Shown here piece after piece: positions 9,028-16,541 of a stretch of DNA of 64,000 nucleotides. The translations under genes and the position numbers were made by a program. The notes under the pieces were generated by a model. The model was not told the origin of the DNA. It searched no databases and worked only from the letters and a program-made list of their open reading frames with translations. Source of the stretch: DAOTTY01 sp964451095 (GTDB lineage: Bacteria; Chloroflexota; Anaerolineae; Aggregatilineales; Phototrophicaceae). Position 1 is the stretch's first letter. The number at the start of each line of letters is the position of its first letter. Location: positions 1 to 64,000 of the forward strand of contig CAYVGI010000001.1 of NCBI GenBank assembly GCA_964451095.1, read 5' to 3'.

Positions 9028-9052
9028 TTCCTCCGGTGAATCACCGGAGGAA
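9028..9052 (+). promoter_or_regulatory. Strong hairpin between gvpA and the gvpC-like gene
   Basis: A near-perfect palindrome: TTCCTCCGGTGA (9028-9039) and TCACCGGAGGAA (9041-9052), giving about 11 paired bases and a tiny loop. There is no T-run, so it is not a classical terminator. The 3' arm contains GGAGGAA, part of the ribosome-binding region of the next gene (ATG at 9067). Folding could therefore both stabilise gvpA mRNA and lower translation or transcription of what follows. Confidence 0.7.
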
Positions 9053-9066
9053 GGAGTTCACTCACT

Positions 9067-9660
9067 ATGACCGGTTTACGACAAGAAGTCGCCGCGATGC
9101 GTGCCGAAATCCGCGAGTTCCTGGCGGAAGTCCACGCAGAAAACCAAGAAGTGGCAGAAGAACTGCGCGAGTCTTTGATGATGTTCCGCAGTGAACTTGC
9201 TGACGGCGAAATGGCGCGGCGCGAACAAACGGTTGCTGATTTGCAGCATAAAGCAGATGCACTGCGGCAAACGCTGCAAGACGCAAACAAGCAGCGGGCA
9301 GAGCAGGAACGTGCCCGGCGCATCGAGGCGCAGCAGGCGGGCAGCCAGCGCCAGGCACAGGTACAGGCGATGCGCGACGAACTACGCGCCCAGCTAGACC
9401 TGGACATGGAAATGTTGCGCCGCCAGTTTGACGACGCCCGCGAGGAGCGGCTGACGTTCCTGGGTATTGCAGAGGTGGAACTGTGGGGTGACATTGCACC
9501 GCCCCCGGCAAAGATGCCGAGCAGCAGTAAGTCCAGTTCCAAAAGCAGCATGACGAAGTCCAAGCGCAGCAGTTCGCCTTCGCGCACGGCGAAAGCGCCC
9601 AAAGCAAAGGCGGATGAAGACAACGCTGCCGAAACGGAAACCGAGGAAGACGACGCTTAG
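9067..9660 (+). CDS. Helical repeat protein, candidate GvpC-like gas-vesicle scaffold
   Basis: A 197-residue, highly charged, almost purely helical protein followed by a Ser/Lys-rich tail (about 150-180) and an acidic end. It lies immediately after gvpA, where GvpC (the helical belt protein that stiffens the vesicle) sits in many clusters. L/M-R elements recur at Arg5, Arg34, Arg67 and Arg103 (LRQEV, LRESL, LRQTL, MRDEL), spaced 29, 33 and 36 residues, close to the 33-residue period of cyanobacterial GvpC. Phrases such as REFLAEV and QRAEQERARR have the same flavour. I cannot show homology without a profile search; a different coiled-coil Gvp accessory protein is possible. Confidence 0.55.
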   Translation: MTGLRQEVAAMRAEIREFLAEVHAENQEVAEELRESLMMFRSELADGEMARREQTVADLQHKADALRQTLQDANKQRAEQERARRIEAQQAGSQRQAQVQAMRDELRAQLDLDMEMLRRQFDDAREERLTFLGIAEVELWGDIAPPPAKMPSSSKSSSKSSMTKSKRSSSPSRTAKAPKAKADEDNAAETETEEDDA

Positions 9661-9674
9661 GCGCGTACCCGTTT

Positions 9675-9735
9675 TTGGGCAGGGAGAAAATCGCCTGCCC
9701 AACACCCATTATATGAGCGCACATGGCGCGAAGTG
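9675..9735 (+). terminator. Hairpin after the gvpC-like gene (partial terminator?)
   Basis: TTGGGCAGG (9675-9683) pairs perfectly with CCTGCCCAA (9694-9702) around a 10-base loop. The T-run lies before rather than after the stem, so termination would be weak. ATTATAT at about 9708-9714 just downstream could belong to a -10 element for gvpN. It may split the structural (gvpA-gvpC-like) from the accessory (gvpN onward) transcripts. Confidence 0.45.
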
Positions 9736-9761
9736 TGTAGAACAGGAAAGTAGGGAAGCAT

Positions 9762-10643
9762 ATGGTCGCAGCACCCACACCCATCCGCGTAACGCCGGGC
9801 GATAGCTTTGTCGAGACGCCCTATGTAACCAACCTCATTGACCGTGTGACGGCGTACCTGGCGGCAGGGTTCCCGGTTCACCTGCTAGGACCGACGGGCT
9901 GCGGCAAGACGACGCTGGCACTGCACATTAGCGGCTTGGTCGGACGCCCAACCATGCTGATGTACGGCGATGACGAGTTTGGCACGTCAGACCTCGTCGG
10001 TGGGGATACAGGCTACTCCCGCCGCAAAACGGTGGATAACTTTATTCACACCGTGCTCAAAGTGGAAGAATCTGTGGATTACAACTGGGTAGATAACCGC
10101 CTCACTGTTGCCTGCACAGAAGGCTACACGCTGGTGTACGACGAATTCACACGTTCCCGCCCGGAGGCGAACAACGCACTGCTATCGGTATTGGCGGAGC
10201 GCGTGCTTGTGCTGCCTGCATCGCATGGGCGGCGCGGCTATGTGAAGGTACACCCGGAGTTCCGGGCGATATTCACCAGCAACCCGGAAGAATATGTGGG
10301 CACGCACCGCACCCAAAACGCGCTGCTCGATCGCATGATTACAATCCATGTGCCGGGGATGGACGTAGAGACCGAAACAGCGGTCGCCGCTGCCCGCAGT
10401 GGGCTACCTATGGAAGATGCCGCACGGGTGGTCGCGGTCACGCGGCTGGTGCGCGAGGAGGGCATTGCCAATAACCCGCCCAGCGTGCGTGCTGCCGTGA
10501 TGATCTGCCGGATTACAGCGCAGCTTAGCAGCGAGACACACCCGGACGATCCTGTGTTTGTGCAAACGTGCATTGACGTGCTGAACCTGCACACGCCGGA
10601 ACAACAAGCAGCGTTCAACAAGCGCATTCGCGAGGTGCTGTGA
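9762..10643 (+). CDS. gvpN: Gas vesicle AAA+ ATPase GvpN
   Basis: GvpN, a MoxR-type AAA+ ATPase needed for enlargement of gas vesicles. Walker A is GPTGCGKTT (about residues 44-52) and Walker B is VYDEFTRS. Sensor 1 lies in FTSNPEEYVGTHRTQNALLDR, a stretch with the arginine finger typical of GvpN. Length (293 residues) fits the family. ATG 9762 is preceded by AGGGAAG. It ends by overlapping the next small gene by one base. Confidence 0.97.
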   Translation: MVAAPTPIRVTPGDSFVETPYVTNLIDRVTAYLAAGFPVHLLGPTGCGKTTLALHISGLVGRPTMLMYGDDEFGTSDLVGGDTGYSRRKTVDNFIHTVLKVEESVDYNWVDNRLTVACTEGYTLVYDEFTRSRPEANNALLSVLAERVLVLPASHGRRGYVKVHPEFRAIFTSNPEEYVGTHRTQNALLDRMITIHVPGMDVETETAVAAARSGLPMEDAARVVAVTRLVREEGIANNPPSVRAAVMICRITAQLSSETHPDDPVFVQTCIDVLNLHTPEQQAAFNKRIREVL

Positions 10644-10921
10644 TGAAACGCAAGCACACCGCACGTTCCAGTATGCCGAAGCAGCCGCCCAGCCGTGTGC
10701 AGCTTGCCAAGATGCGCTTTGTGCTGGAAAACGCCCGGCGCAATCTGGAGATCAAGCAGCAGGTGTTGCAGCGCAAGCTGGCAACGGTAGAGGCGTCTAT
10801 GGCGGAGATTGAGCGCCAACTCGCCGCGCTGGATCAGTATGACGGCGGTGTGCCACAGCGCGTGGAACGCCCGCAGGATGATGACGACACGCAGATCGAT
10901 ACCTTCAGCTTGGAGTACTAG
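10643..10921 (+). CDS. Small coiled-coil protein of the gas-vesicle cluster
   Basis: An unrecognised 92-residue protein. A basic N-terminus (KRKHTARSSMPKQPPS) is followed by about 50 residues of amphipathic helix with heptad character (residues 20-70) and an acidic tail ending FSLEY. The ATG at 10643 overlaps the gvpN stop TGA; a GTG three bases earlier is also possible. It lies in the position of small accessory gvp genes, between gvpN and the gvpH-like gene, and is clearly part of the operon. No homology to a named Gvp protein could be recognised. Confidence 0.75.
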   Translation: MKRKHTARSSMPKQPPSRVQLAKMRFVLENARRNLEIKQQVLQRKLATVEASMAEIERQLAALDQYDGGVPQRVERPQDDDDTQIDTFSLEY

Positions 10922-10924
10922 CCG

Positions 10925-11497
10925 ATGAGTTCCGACGACAGCAAGCGCCAGGACGACGAGAAAAACACAGAAAACCCACGCAAATCTGAGCGGGACGAGA
11001 CGCCACAGGCAGACATCGGGTTTGAAGTGACGGGCTTGGGTGCCATTGGCACGATGATCTCGCGCCTGAATGACCTGTTGGAAGCTGTCGATGACGAGTT
11101 CAGCGGCGAACGTGACATCCGTGACAAGGACAACAAGGTTCGCGGGCGTATGGGCTGGACGGTTCGTACACTGGGGGACACGCCCCCATCTGCTGCTCGC
11201 CCGCCGTCGCGCTCATCTGCGCCACGCCGCCCGCAGCCCCCGCGAGAGAAGCCCCCTCAACCTGCGCCGCGTGAGCCGATTGCAGAAGTGTATGACGAGA
11301 ACGATGTGCTGCTGGTGATCGTTGAGCTGCCGGGTGTGGGTACGGACGAAATTGACCTCGATTTGCAGGGCGAAACCCTGGTATTGCGCACCACCGGGCA
11401 GCGGCAGTATGCAGTGGATGTTGAACTGCCCCGTGCCGCACAGACGATAGCCGCACAGAGCATGAATAACGGCATCCTGGAGGTTCGGCTGCGATGA
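10925..11497 (+). CDS. GvpH-like gas vesicle protein with Hsp20 (alpha-crystallin) domain
   Basis: 190 residues. The N-terminal half is charged and then carries a GvpH-like stretch (GAIGTMISRLNDLLEAV, about residues 39-55). A Pro/Arg-rich linker leads to a C-terminal small-heat-shock fold (about 115-190) with the markers VELPGV and NGILEVRL. GvpH-type proteins are accessory chaperones that keep Gvp subunits soluble during assembly. It starts 3 bases after the preceding gene and its stop overlaps the AAA ATPase gene by four bases (ATGA), so it is tightly coupled to it. The Hsp20 fold is clear; the gvpH name is by analogy. Confidence 0.82.
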   Translation: MSSDDSKRQDDEKNTENPRKSERDETPQADIGFEVTGLGAIGTMISRLNDLLEAVDDEFSGERDIRDKDNKVRGRMGWTVRTLGDTPPSAARPPSRSSAPRRPQPPREKPPQPAPREPIAEVYDENDVLLVIVELPGVGTDEIDLDLQGETLVLRTTGQRQYAVDVELPRAAQTIAAQSMNNGILEVRLR

Positions 11498-13575
11498 ACC
11501 TGCGTGTGAGCGAAGTGCGAAAAATCGACGTCGGGCGCGGCATTGTCCGCATAGACCCGGACGTGTTTACCCAGTTGGGAGCACGGTTCGGGGATGTGCT
11601 CGCCATTGAGGGCAAGCGCACAACGGTTGCCAAAGCGCTGCCACTGCCCAAAGACGTGCGCGGGCAGTCGCTCATTCAGATGGACGGCACCACCCGTGCC
11701 AATGCCCAGGTGAGCCTGGACGACACGGTGACGGTGGGGCGAATCGAACTGGCGTTTGCTAACACGGTTGCGCTGCGCGTGCTAGATGGTGGTGAGGCGC
11801 TGCGCCCCCACGCGATTCAGCAGGCGTTGGAAGGCATCCCGGTTTGCGTGGGCGACCGGGTGCGGGTGAATCGGCTGGGTACAGAGCCGCAACATTATGA
11901 AGTGGTAAAGCTCGCGCCAGACGACGCCGCGCTGTTGGACGCGCAGACGCACATCACCATTGTGGCTGGCGATGAAGCTCCCAAGCAAAAGGAGAGCGCT
12001 CAACGCGGCTACGTGAGCTATGAGGACATTGGCGGGCTAGATCGTGAGATACAGCGCATCCGCGAGATGGTTGAACTGCCGATGCGCTATCCACAGGTCT
12101 TCCGGCACCTGGGAATTACGCCGCCCAAGGGGGTGCTGCTCTACGGACCACCTGGCAGCGGCAAAACGCTGATTGCGCGGGCGCTTGCCTACGAGACAAA
12201 TACACACTTCATCGTAGTAAACGGTCCGGAAATCATCGATAAGTTCTACGGGCAGAGTGAATCCGCGCTGCGCGGTATCTTTGAGGAAGCACAGCGCCAT
12301 GCCCCTAGCATTGTGTTCATTGACGAGATTGATGCGATTGCGCCCAAGCGTGACCGGGTCGAGGGGGAAGTCGAAAAGCGTGTGGTAGCACAGTTGCTCA
12401 CGCTGCTGGATGGGCTGGAAGACCGGGGCGACATTGTGGTTATCGCTGCAACCAACCTGCCAGATCGCATCGACCCGGCGCTGCGCCGCCCTGGGCGCTT
12501 CGACCGCGAAATTGCCATCCCCATGCCGAACCAGCAGGGGCGCGAGATGATCCTCGCCGTGCACACACGCGGGATGCCGCTGGCGGCGGATGTTGACATG
12601 GAGCGCATCGCGGCGGGTACCCACGGTTTCGTCGGGGCGGATTTGCAGGCGCTGTGCCGCGAGGCGGCAATGAACGCGCTGCGTCGTTTTCTGGCGGCGT
12701 CGTCTGAGGAGCGCCTCACACTTGATGACCTGTTCAACATCACCGTGTGCAATTCCGATTGGGAGGCGGCACGGATGGATGTGGTACCGACGGTGACGCG
12801 GGAGGTGTTCGCAGAGACACCGGACGTAACCTGGGACGAAATCGGCGGGCTGAGCAACGCTAAGAAGGCACTGCAACAGGCAATCCAGTGGCCGCTGCGC
12901 TACCCGGAGGTGTTTGCGGAGGCGCGGCTGAACCCACCCGCCGGTATTCTGCTTGCAGGACCGCCCGGCAGTGGCAAAACGCTGCTGGCAAAGGCGCTGG
13001 CAAACGAGGCAGGCGTAAACTTCATTGGTGTGAAGGGTCCTGAACTTGTGAGTAAGTGGGTGGGCGAGAGCGAAAGCGCAGTGCGAGAGGTGTTCCGGGT
13101 AGCGCGGCTGGCAGCGCCATGTGTGCTCTTTTTCGATGAGTTCGACGCGCTAGCACGTACCCGCACAGGCGGCGACCCGGTACTGGAACGGGTAGTGGCG
13201 CAGTTGCTTACGGAGTTGGACGGCATGGAAGATCGGCGTGGGGTAACGGTTTTGGCATCTACCAACCGCCCAGACCTGATTGACCCGGCGTTGCGCCGCC
13301 CTGGGCGCTTTGACATGCACTTTACGATTGAACTGCCAGATGAACGCGCCCGTGCGGAAATTCTGGATATTCACCTGCGCGGGCGCCCGGTGGCAGATGT
13401 GGATGTGAGCGCGATGGCAACTGCGACCGAGGGGTGGTCTGGTGCTGAGCTTGCGGAGTGGGTACGGCGGGCAGCGATGCGTGCTGTGGAACGCACAATC
13501 GAAACGGGCAGTGCGCTCGTGTTCGTGGAAGCAGACTTTTCAGCAACATTTGAAAGTGATGAGGAGCAGGGATAG
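11494..13575 (+). CDS. Cdc48/p97-type double AAA ATPase of the gas-vesicle cluster
   Basis: A 693-residue Cdc48/VAT-family unfoldase. The N-terminal substrate/adaptor domain (about 1-170) has the double-psi barrel pattern typical of Cdc48. Two AAA modules follow. The first has Walker A GPPGSGKT at residues 218-225 and Walker B IVFIDEIDA; the second has Walker A GPPGSGKT at 489-496 and Walker B VLFFDEFDA. Both contain the LRRPGRFD arginine-finger segment, and the pore-loop region KFYGQSES / KWVGESES is present. Cdc48 proteins use ATP to remodel or extract proteins. Here the gene lies between gvpH-like and gvpF with ATGA overlap, suggesting a client in vesicle assembly or turnover, such as disassembling shells or GvpF/L aggregates. 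That role is inferred. Confidence 0.95.
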   Translation: MNLRVSEVRKIDVGRGIVRIDPDVFTQLGARFGDVLAIEGKRTTVAKALPLPKDVRGQSLIQMDGTTRANAQVSLDDTVTVGRIELAFANTVALRVLDGGEALRPHAIQQALEGIPVCVGDRVRVNRLGTEPQHYEVVKLAPDDAALLDAQTHITIVAGDEAPKQKESAQRGYVSYEDIGGLDREIQRIREMVELPMRYPQVFRHLGITPPKGVLLYGPPGSGKTLIARALAYETNTHFIVVNGPEIIDKFYGQSESALRGIFEEAQRHAPSIVFIDEIDAIAPKRDRVEGEVEKRVVAQLLTLLDGLEDRGDIVVIAATNLPDRIDPALRRPGRFDREIAIPMPNQQGREMILAVHTRGMPLAADVDMERIAAGTHGFVGADLQALCREAAMNALRRFLAASSEERLTLDDLFNITVCNSDWEAARMDVVPTVTREVFAETPDVTWDEIGGLSNAKKALQQAIQWPLRYPEVFAEARLNPPAGILLAGPPGSGKTLLAKALANEAGVNFIGVKGPELVSKWVGESESAVREVFRVARLAAPCVLFFDEFDALARTRTGGDPVLERVVAQLLTELDGMEDRRGVTVLASTNRPDLIDPALRRPGRFDMHFTIELPDERARAEILDIHLRGRPVADVDVSAMATATEGWSGAELAEWVRRAAMRAVERTIETGSALVFVEADFSATFESDEEQG

Positions 13576-13579
13576 CGCG

Positions 13580-14296
13580 ATGAGTAAGCTAATTTATTGC
13601 ATCACGATGGCGGGTCAACTTGAGCTGAACGCATTCGATGCTGAGGGATTAGAGACGATTGTTCACCAGGATTTGGCGGCAATTGTGCAGGAGCACGAGG
13701 GGGAGCGCGTGCGCCCCAGCCGTAAGAACCTGTTGCGGTACCAGCGCGTGCTAGAACAGATCATGGAGCAGGTGCCGTCGCTGCTGCCGCTGCGCTTTGG
13801 CACGGTGAGCGACAGTGCAGATGCGGTCGTGGCAGACATTCTACAACCGGAGGCAGACGCGCTGCGTCAGCGGCTCATCCAGTTGGAAAACAAGCGCGAA
13901 ATGAGTGTGACGGTAAGCTGGGACGAAACGCAGTTGTTCGCGCAGGCACGCCAGATGGTTGATGTTGACCCGAATGCGGTCGGCAACGACATCAACGCGC
14001 ACATTCAGGTGGGGCAGCAGGTGGAGGCGGCACTGAACGCGCTGCACCAGGAAACGGCAGATCGCGTGTATACCATGCTCGCGGCGCACGCGGATGAAGT
14101 ACGTGATGCGCCAGCGCGGGTCGAAACGATGTCGCTCAATGCTTCATTTTTGGTCGCCGTGGATGAGCTTGCTCAGTTTGAGGCAGCGGTGGAGGCGTGT
14201 GACCAGGCGTTTAACGGCGAACTGCTGTTTAAGCTGGTGGGTCCGATGCCGCCATACAGCTTTGTAGACCTGGCAATCGCCGTGGAGGAGGAATAA
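13580..14296 (+). CDS. gvpF: Gas vesicle protein GvpF/GvpL family (first copy)
   Basis: GvpF/GvpL-family protein, an accessory shell/assembly factor that binds GvpA. The start is the ATG at 13580 (MSKLIYCITMAG), five bases after the ATPase stop; the reading frame is open further upstream but overlaps the ATPase gene and lacks family similarity. Family marks are the N-terminal YCI strand, the segment LLPLRFGTV, a helical middle and the closing GPMPPYSFVDL. The 238-residue length is typical. A second family member lies at 14546. Confidence 0.93.
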   Translation: MSKLIYCITMAGQLELNAFDAEGLETIVHQDLAAIVQEHEGERVRPSRKNLLRYQRVLEQIMEQVPSLLPLRFGTVSDSADAVVADILQPEADALRQRLIQLENKREMSVTVSWDETQLFAQARQMVDVDPNAVGNDINAHIQVGQQVEAALNALHQETADRVYTMLAAHADEVRDAPARVETMSLNASFLVAVDELAQFEAAVEACDQAFNGELLFKLVGPMPPYSFVDLAIAVEEE

Positions 14297-14300
14297 CGAC

Positions 14301-14543
14301 ATGGGCTTCCTATTCAAGTTGCTGCTGCTGCCCGTGACGGGACCGACGAGCGGATTTTTAGCGGTGCTGCGCAAAATCCAGGAGGAGGCGGAGGGGCAGT
14401 ATTCTGACCCAGACTTCCTGCGGTTGCAGCTTTCGCAGTTGCAAGGGCTGCTGGAGGCAGGTGAGATTGATGAGGATACGTACGACACCTATGAAGAAAT
14501 CATCCTGGATCGCCTAGATGCGATCTACGAAGGGACGTTGTAG
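14301..14543 (+). CDS. gvpG: Gas vesicle protein GvpG
   Basis: An 80-residue protein with the standard GvpG pattern: a short hydrophobic N-terminus (MGFLFKLLLLPVTGP), a helical stretch with IQEEAE, and the C-terminal EAGEIDEDTYDTYEEIILDRLD. GvpG is a small accessory protein usually encoded between gvpF and gvpL, as here. It starts 4 bases after gvpF and ends 2 bases before gvpL, so all three are translated from one transcript. Confidence 0.96.
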   Translation: MGFLFKLLLLPVTGPTSGFLAVLRKIQEEAEGQYSDPDFLRLQLSQLQGLLEAGEIDEDTYDTYEEIILDRLDAIYEGTL

Positions 14544-14545
14544 CG

Positions 14546-15301
14546 ATGGGTGTGTATCTGTACGGCATTATGTCTGCAAGTGTGGAGGTGCCGCAGCTAG
14601 TGGGCGTGGACAACAAGCACACACTGCGTGGTGTTCCGCACGGCACATTGCAGGCAGTTGTCAGCGATGTGGAGAAGGACTTCCTCACTCGGGGGCAGGC
14701 GGCGGACAACCCAGAGGTTGACCTGGAAGCGATTGCACCGTTTGTGATGTCCCATGAGCGTACAGTGGGGCGGCTGATGATGAGCGGGACGATACTGCCG
14801 ACGCCGTTTGCGACCGTGCTGGTAGACGAAGCCGCGATTGTGGAACTCCTGGACGCCCGGCAGGCGGACTGGAATGCCGAGCTGGAGACGGTGCTAGGCT
14901 GCGTAGAGCTCGGTGTGAAGGCTTTCGTTGACCGCGAAGCGTTTGGCGAGGGTGAACCCGCTACCGATGGTGACGACGGGGATGGTAAGTCCTACTTGCT
15001 GCGGAAAAAGCAGGAAATGGACGCTAGAGACGTTGCCGACCGTTACGTCTCTGAGGTGTTGGCGGGGCTGCACAAAGCGTGCACGGCTGTCGCAGAGGAC
15101 ATCCGCCTGAAGCCCATCCGTGAGCGGGGGAATGACCCCACCCGGCAGCTTGAAATGCGGGCAGTGTACCTGGTGCAAGAAAGCCGCATTGATGATTTTA
15201 CGAACTTGGCGGCGGCGTTCACTGAGGATCATGACGACTGGTTAGAAGTTGAGGTGGACGGTCCGTTTGCGCCGTATCACTTCGTCGGGGGGCAGCAATG
15301 A
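14546..15301 (+). CDS. gvpL: Gas vesicle protein GvpL/GvpF family (second copy)
   Basis: Second GvpF/L homologue, 251 residues. It has the classic opening VYLYGI, the stretch ILPTPFATVL, an inserted acidic loop (EPATDGDDGDGK, about 146-157), RKKQEMDARDVADRYV and the terminal DGPFAPYHF. Members of this family contribute to the early assembly complex around GvpA. The stop overlaps the next gene by four bases. Which copy is F and which L is conventional, based here on order relative to gvpG. Confidence 0.94.
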   Translation: MGVYLYGIMSASVEVPQLVGVDNKHTLRGVPHGTLQAVVSDVEKDFLTRGQAADNPEVDLEAIAPFVMSHERTVGRLMMSGTILPTPFATVLVDEAAIVELLDARQADWNAELETVLGCVELGVKAFVDREAFGEGEPATDGDDGDGKSYLLRKKQEMDARDVADRYVSEVLAGLHKACTAVAEDIRLKPIRERGNDPTRQLEMRAVYLVQESRIDDFTNLAAAFTEDHDDWLEVEVDGPFAPYHFVGGQQ

Positions 15302-15963
15302 GCGCAGATGAAATCAGCCTGAACCGTGATACATCTCTGGTAGAGGTGCTTGATCGCGTCATCCACAAGGGCGTGGTACTGCAAGGGGATGCGACGCTCT
15401 CCGTCGCGGATGTCGACCTGATTTACCTGGGGCTGAAGTTGGTTCTGGTCTCGGCAGATCGTCTGAAGCCCGGTCACGTTGCCCCACCTATGGAGCAAGC
15501 ACCGACGCCGGGCGTGTCGCTCACGCCATCGGTGGGTGCTGCTGCAAAAACGGCAGCGGGCAGTGCTGCAAAACCGCCGATGCAACCTGTGCGGGTGAAA
15601 ACACGCAGCGATGATGCCCCGCCGCCACCGGCATCGCCGCTGAAGCTGGCAGCGGTTGAAACATTTGATGAGGACGACGAGCTTGCCCCTTGCCTGGACG
15701 AGATGAAAGCGGCACCACGCACAAACACCGAAAAAGGGCTAGCGCAGCTTGTGCTCACATTGGTGGAACTGCTGCGCGAGCTGATGGAGCGGCAGGCGGT
15801 GCGACGGCTAGACGGTGGTGCGCTCACCGAGGAGGAGATTGCACGCATGAGCGAGCACTTTGCGCAGATTGCCGAGCGTATGGACGAACTGTGTGAGATC
15901 TTTGGGCTGGAGCGGGATGATTTGAATCTTGACCTGGGTCCGTTAGGGAATTTACTGGATTAG
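15298..15963 (+). CDS. gvpK: Fusion of a GvpA/J/S-type domain with GvpK
   Basis: A 221-residue composite. Residues about 12-58 are a GvpA-superfamily domain closest in style to GvpS/GvpJ (SLVEVLDRVIHKGVVLQGD followed by DVDLIYLGLKLVL). A low-complexity Ala/Pro linker of about 80 residues follows. Residues about 140-221 are GvpK (EKGLAQLVLTLVELLRELMERQAVRR...LGPLGNLL). These two proteins are normally made from separate, often adjacent genes, so this is a natural fusion that would force one-to-one stoichiometry. No internal stop or frameshift interrupts it. The linker could still be cleaved. Confidence 0.9.
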   Translation: MSADEISLNRDTSLVEVLDRVIHKGVVLQGDATLSVADVDLIYLGLKLVLVSADRLKPGHVAPPMEQAPTPGVSLTPSVGAAAKTAAGSAAKPPMQPVRVKTRSDDAPPPPASPLKLAAVETFDEDDELAPCLDEMKAAPRTNTEKGLAQLVLTLVELLRELMERQAVRRLDGGALTEEEIARMSEHFAQIAERMDELCEIFGLERDDLNLDLGPLGNLLD

Positions 15964-15968
15964 GTACT

Positions 15969-16529
15969 ATGCCAATTACTACGGCAACACAGGGCAGTAG
16001 CCTTGCAGACATTCTAGAGCGCGTGCTGGACAAAGGTATTGTCATTGCGGGTGACATCACCATTGGTCTGGCGGATATTGAACTGCTGAAAATTCGCATT
16101 CGCCTGTTGGTAGCGTCTGTGGATAAGGCAGAGCAGATCGGTGTGAACTGGTGGCGTACCGACCCCGCCTTTGGGCAGGCGTTAGGCGCTGGGGACGGCG
16201 AAGTGGAGCGCTTGCGGGCAGAGAACGATTTACTGCGCGAGCGGCTGGCGCTGATGGAACAGCGCATTAGCCTGCTTGCAGCCGGCGCACAGGTGCAGCA
16301 GCAAGCACAGGCTCCGCAGGACGCCGAAGTGCTGGCGGATGCGGGTTATGCGGACGAGGACTATGGCTACGATGAGTTTGACGAGGATGAAACCGTCGCC
16401 AGCCGTGACGAGTTCGTGCCGCCGCCACCGCAGATGCTGCTCGACAATGTACCCAGCGCGGCACAGAAACAAAATACCGACGAAGATGAACAATATTTTG
16501 ACCAAGATGACGATGTTATGGAAAGCTGA
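15969..16529 (+). CDS. gvpJ: Gas vesicle protein GvpJ
   Basis: 186 residues. The N-terminal 60 residues match GvpJ (SSLADILERVLDKGIVIAGDI, then DIELLKIRIRLLVASVDKAEQIG and the typical NWWRTDPAF). A leucine-rich coiled coil (about 76-100) and a long acidic, Gln/Tyr-rich tail follow. GvpJ caps or nucleates the vesicle cone. The acidic tail is longer than usual and could be a docking site. It begins 5 bases after the GvpK fusion and 12 bases before the 718-residue multi-module gene. Confidence 0.94.
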   Translation: MPITTATQGSSLADILERVLDKGIVIAGDITIGLADIELLKIRIRLLVASVDKAEQIGVNWWRTDPAFGQALGAGDGEVERLRAENDLLRERLALMEQRISLLAAGAQVQQQAQAPQDAEVLADAGYADEDYGYDEFDEDETVASRDEFVPPPPQMLLDNVPSAAQKQNTDEDEQYFDQDDDVMES

Positions 16530-16541
16530 GGAACGTAAAAG

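Noticed and set aside
12037..12876. 279-codon minus-strand open frame opposite the Cdc48-like gene
   Set aside because: Shadow of conserved AAA sequence; His/Arg-rich composition without family resemblance.
13442..13579. Upstream extension of gvpF into the Cdc48-like gene
   Set aside because: Overlaps well-conserved ATPase sequence in another frame; the family N-terminus starts at ATG 13580.
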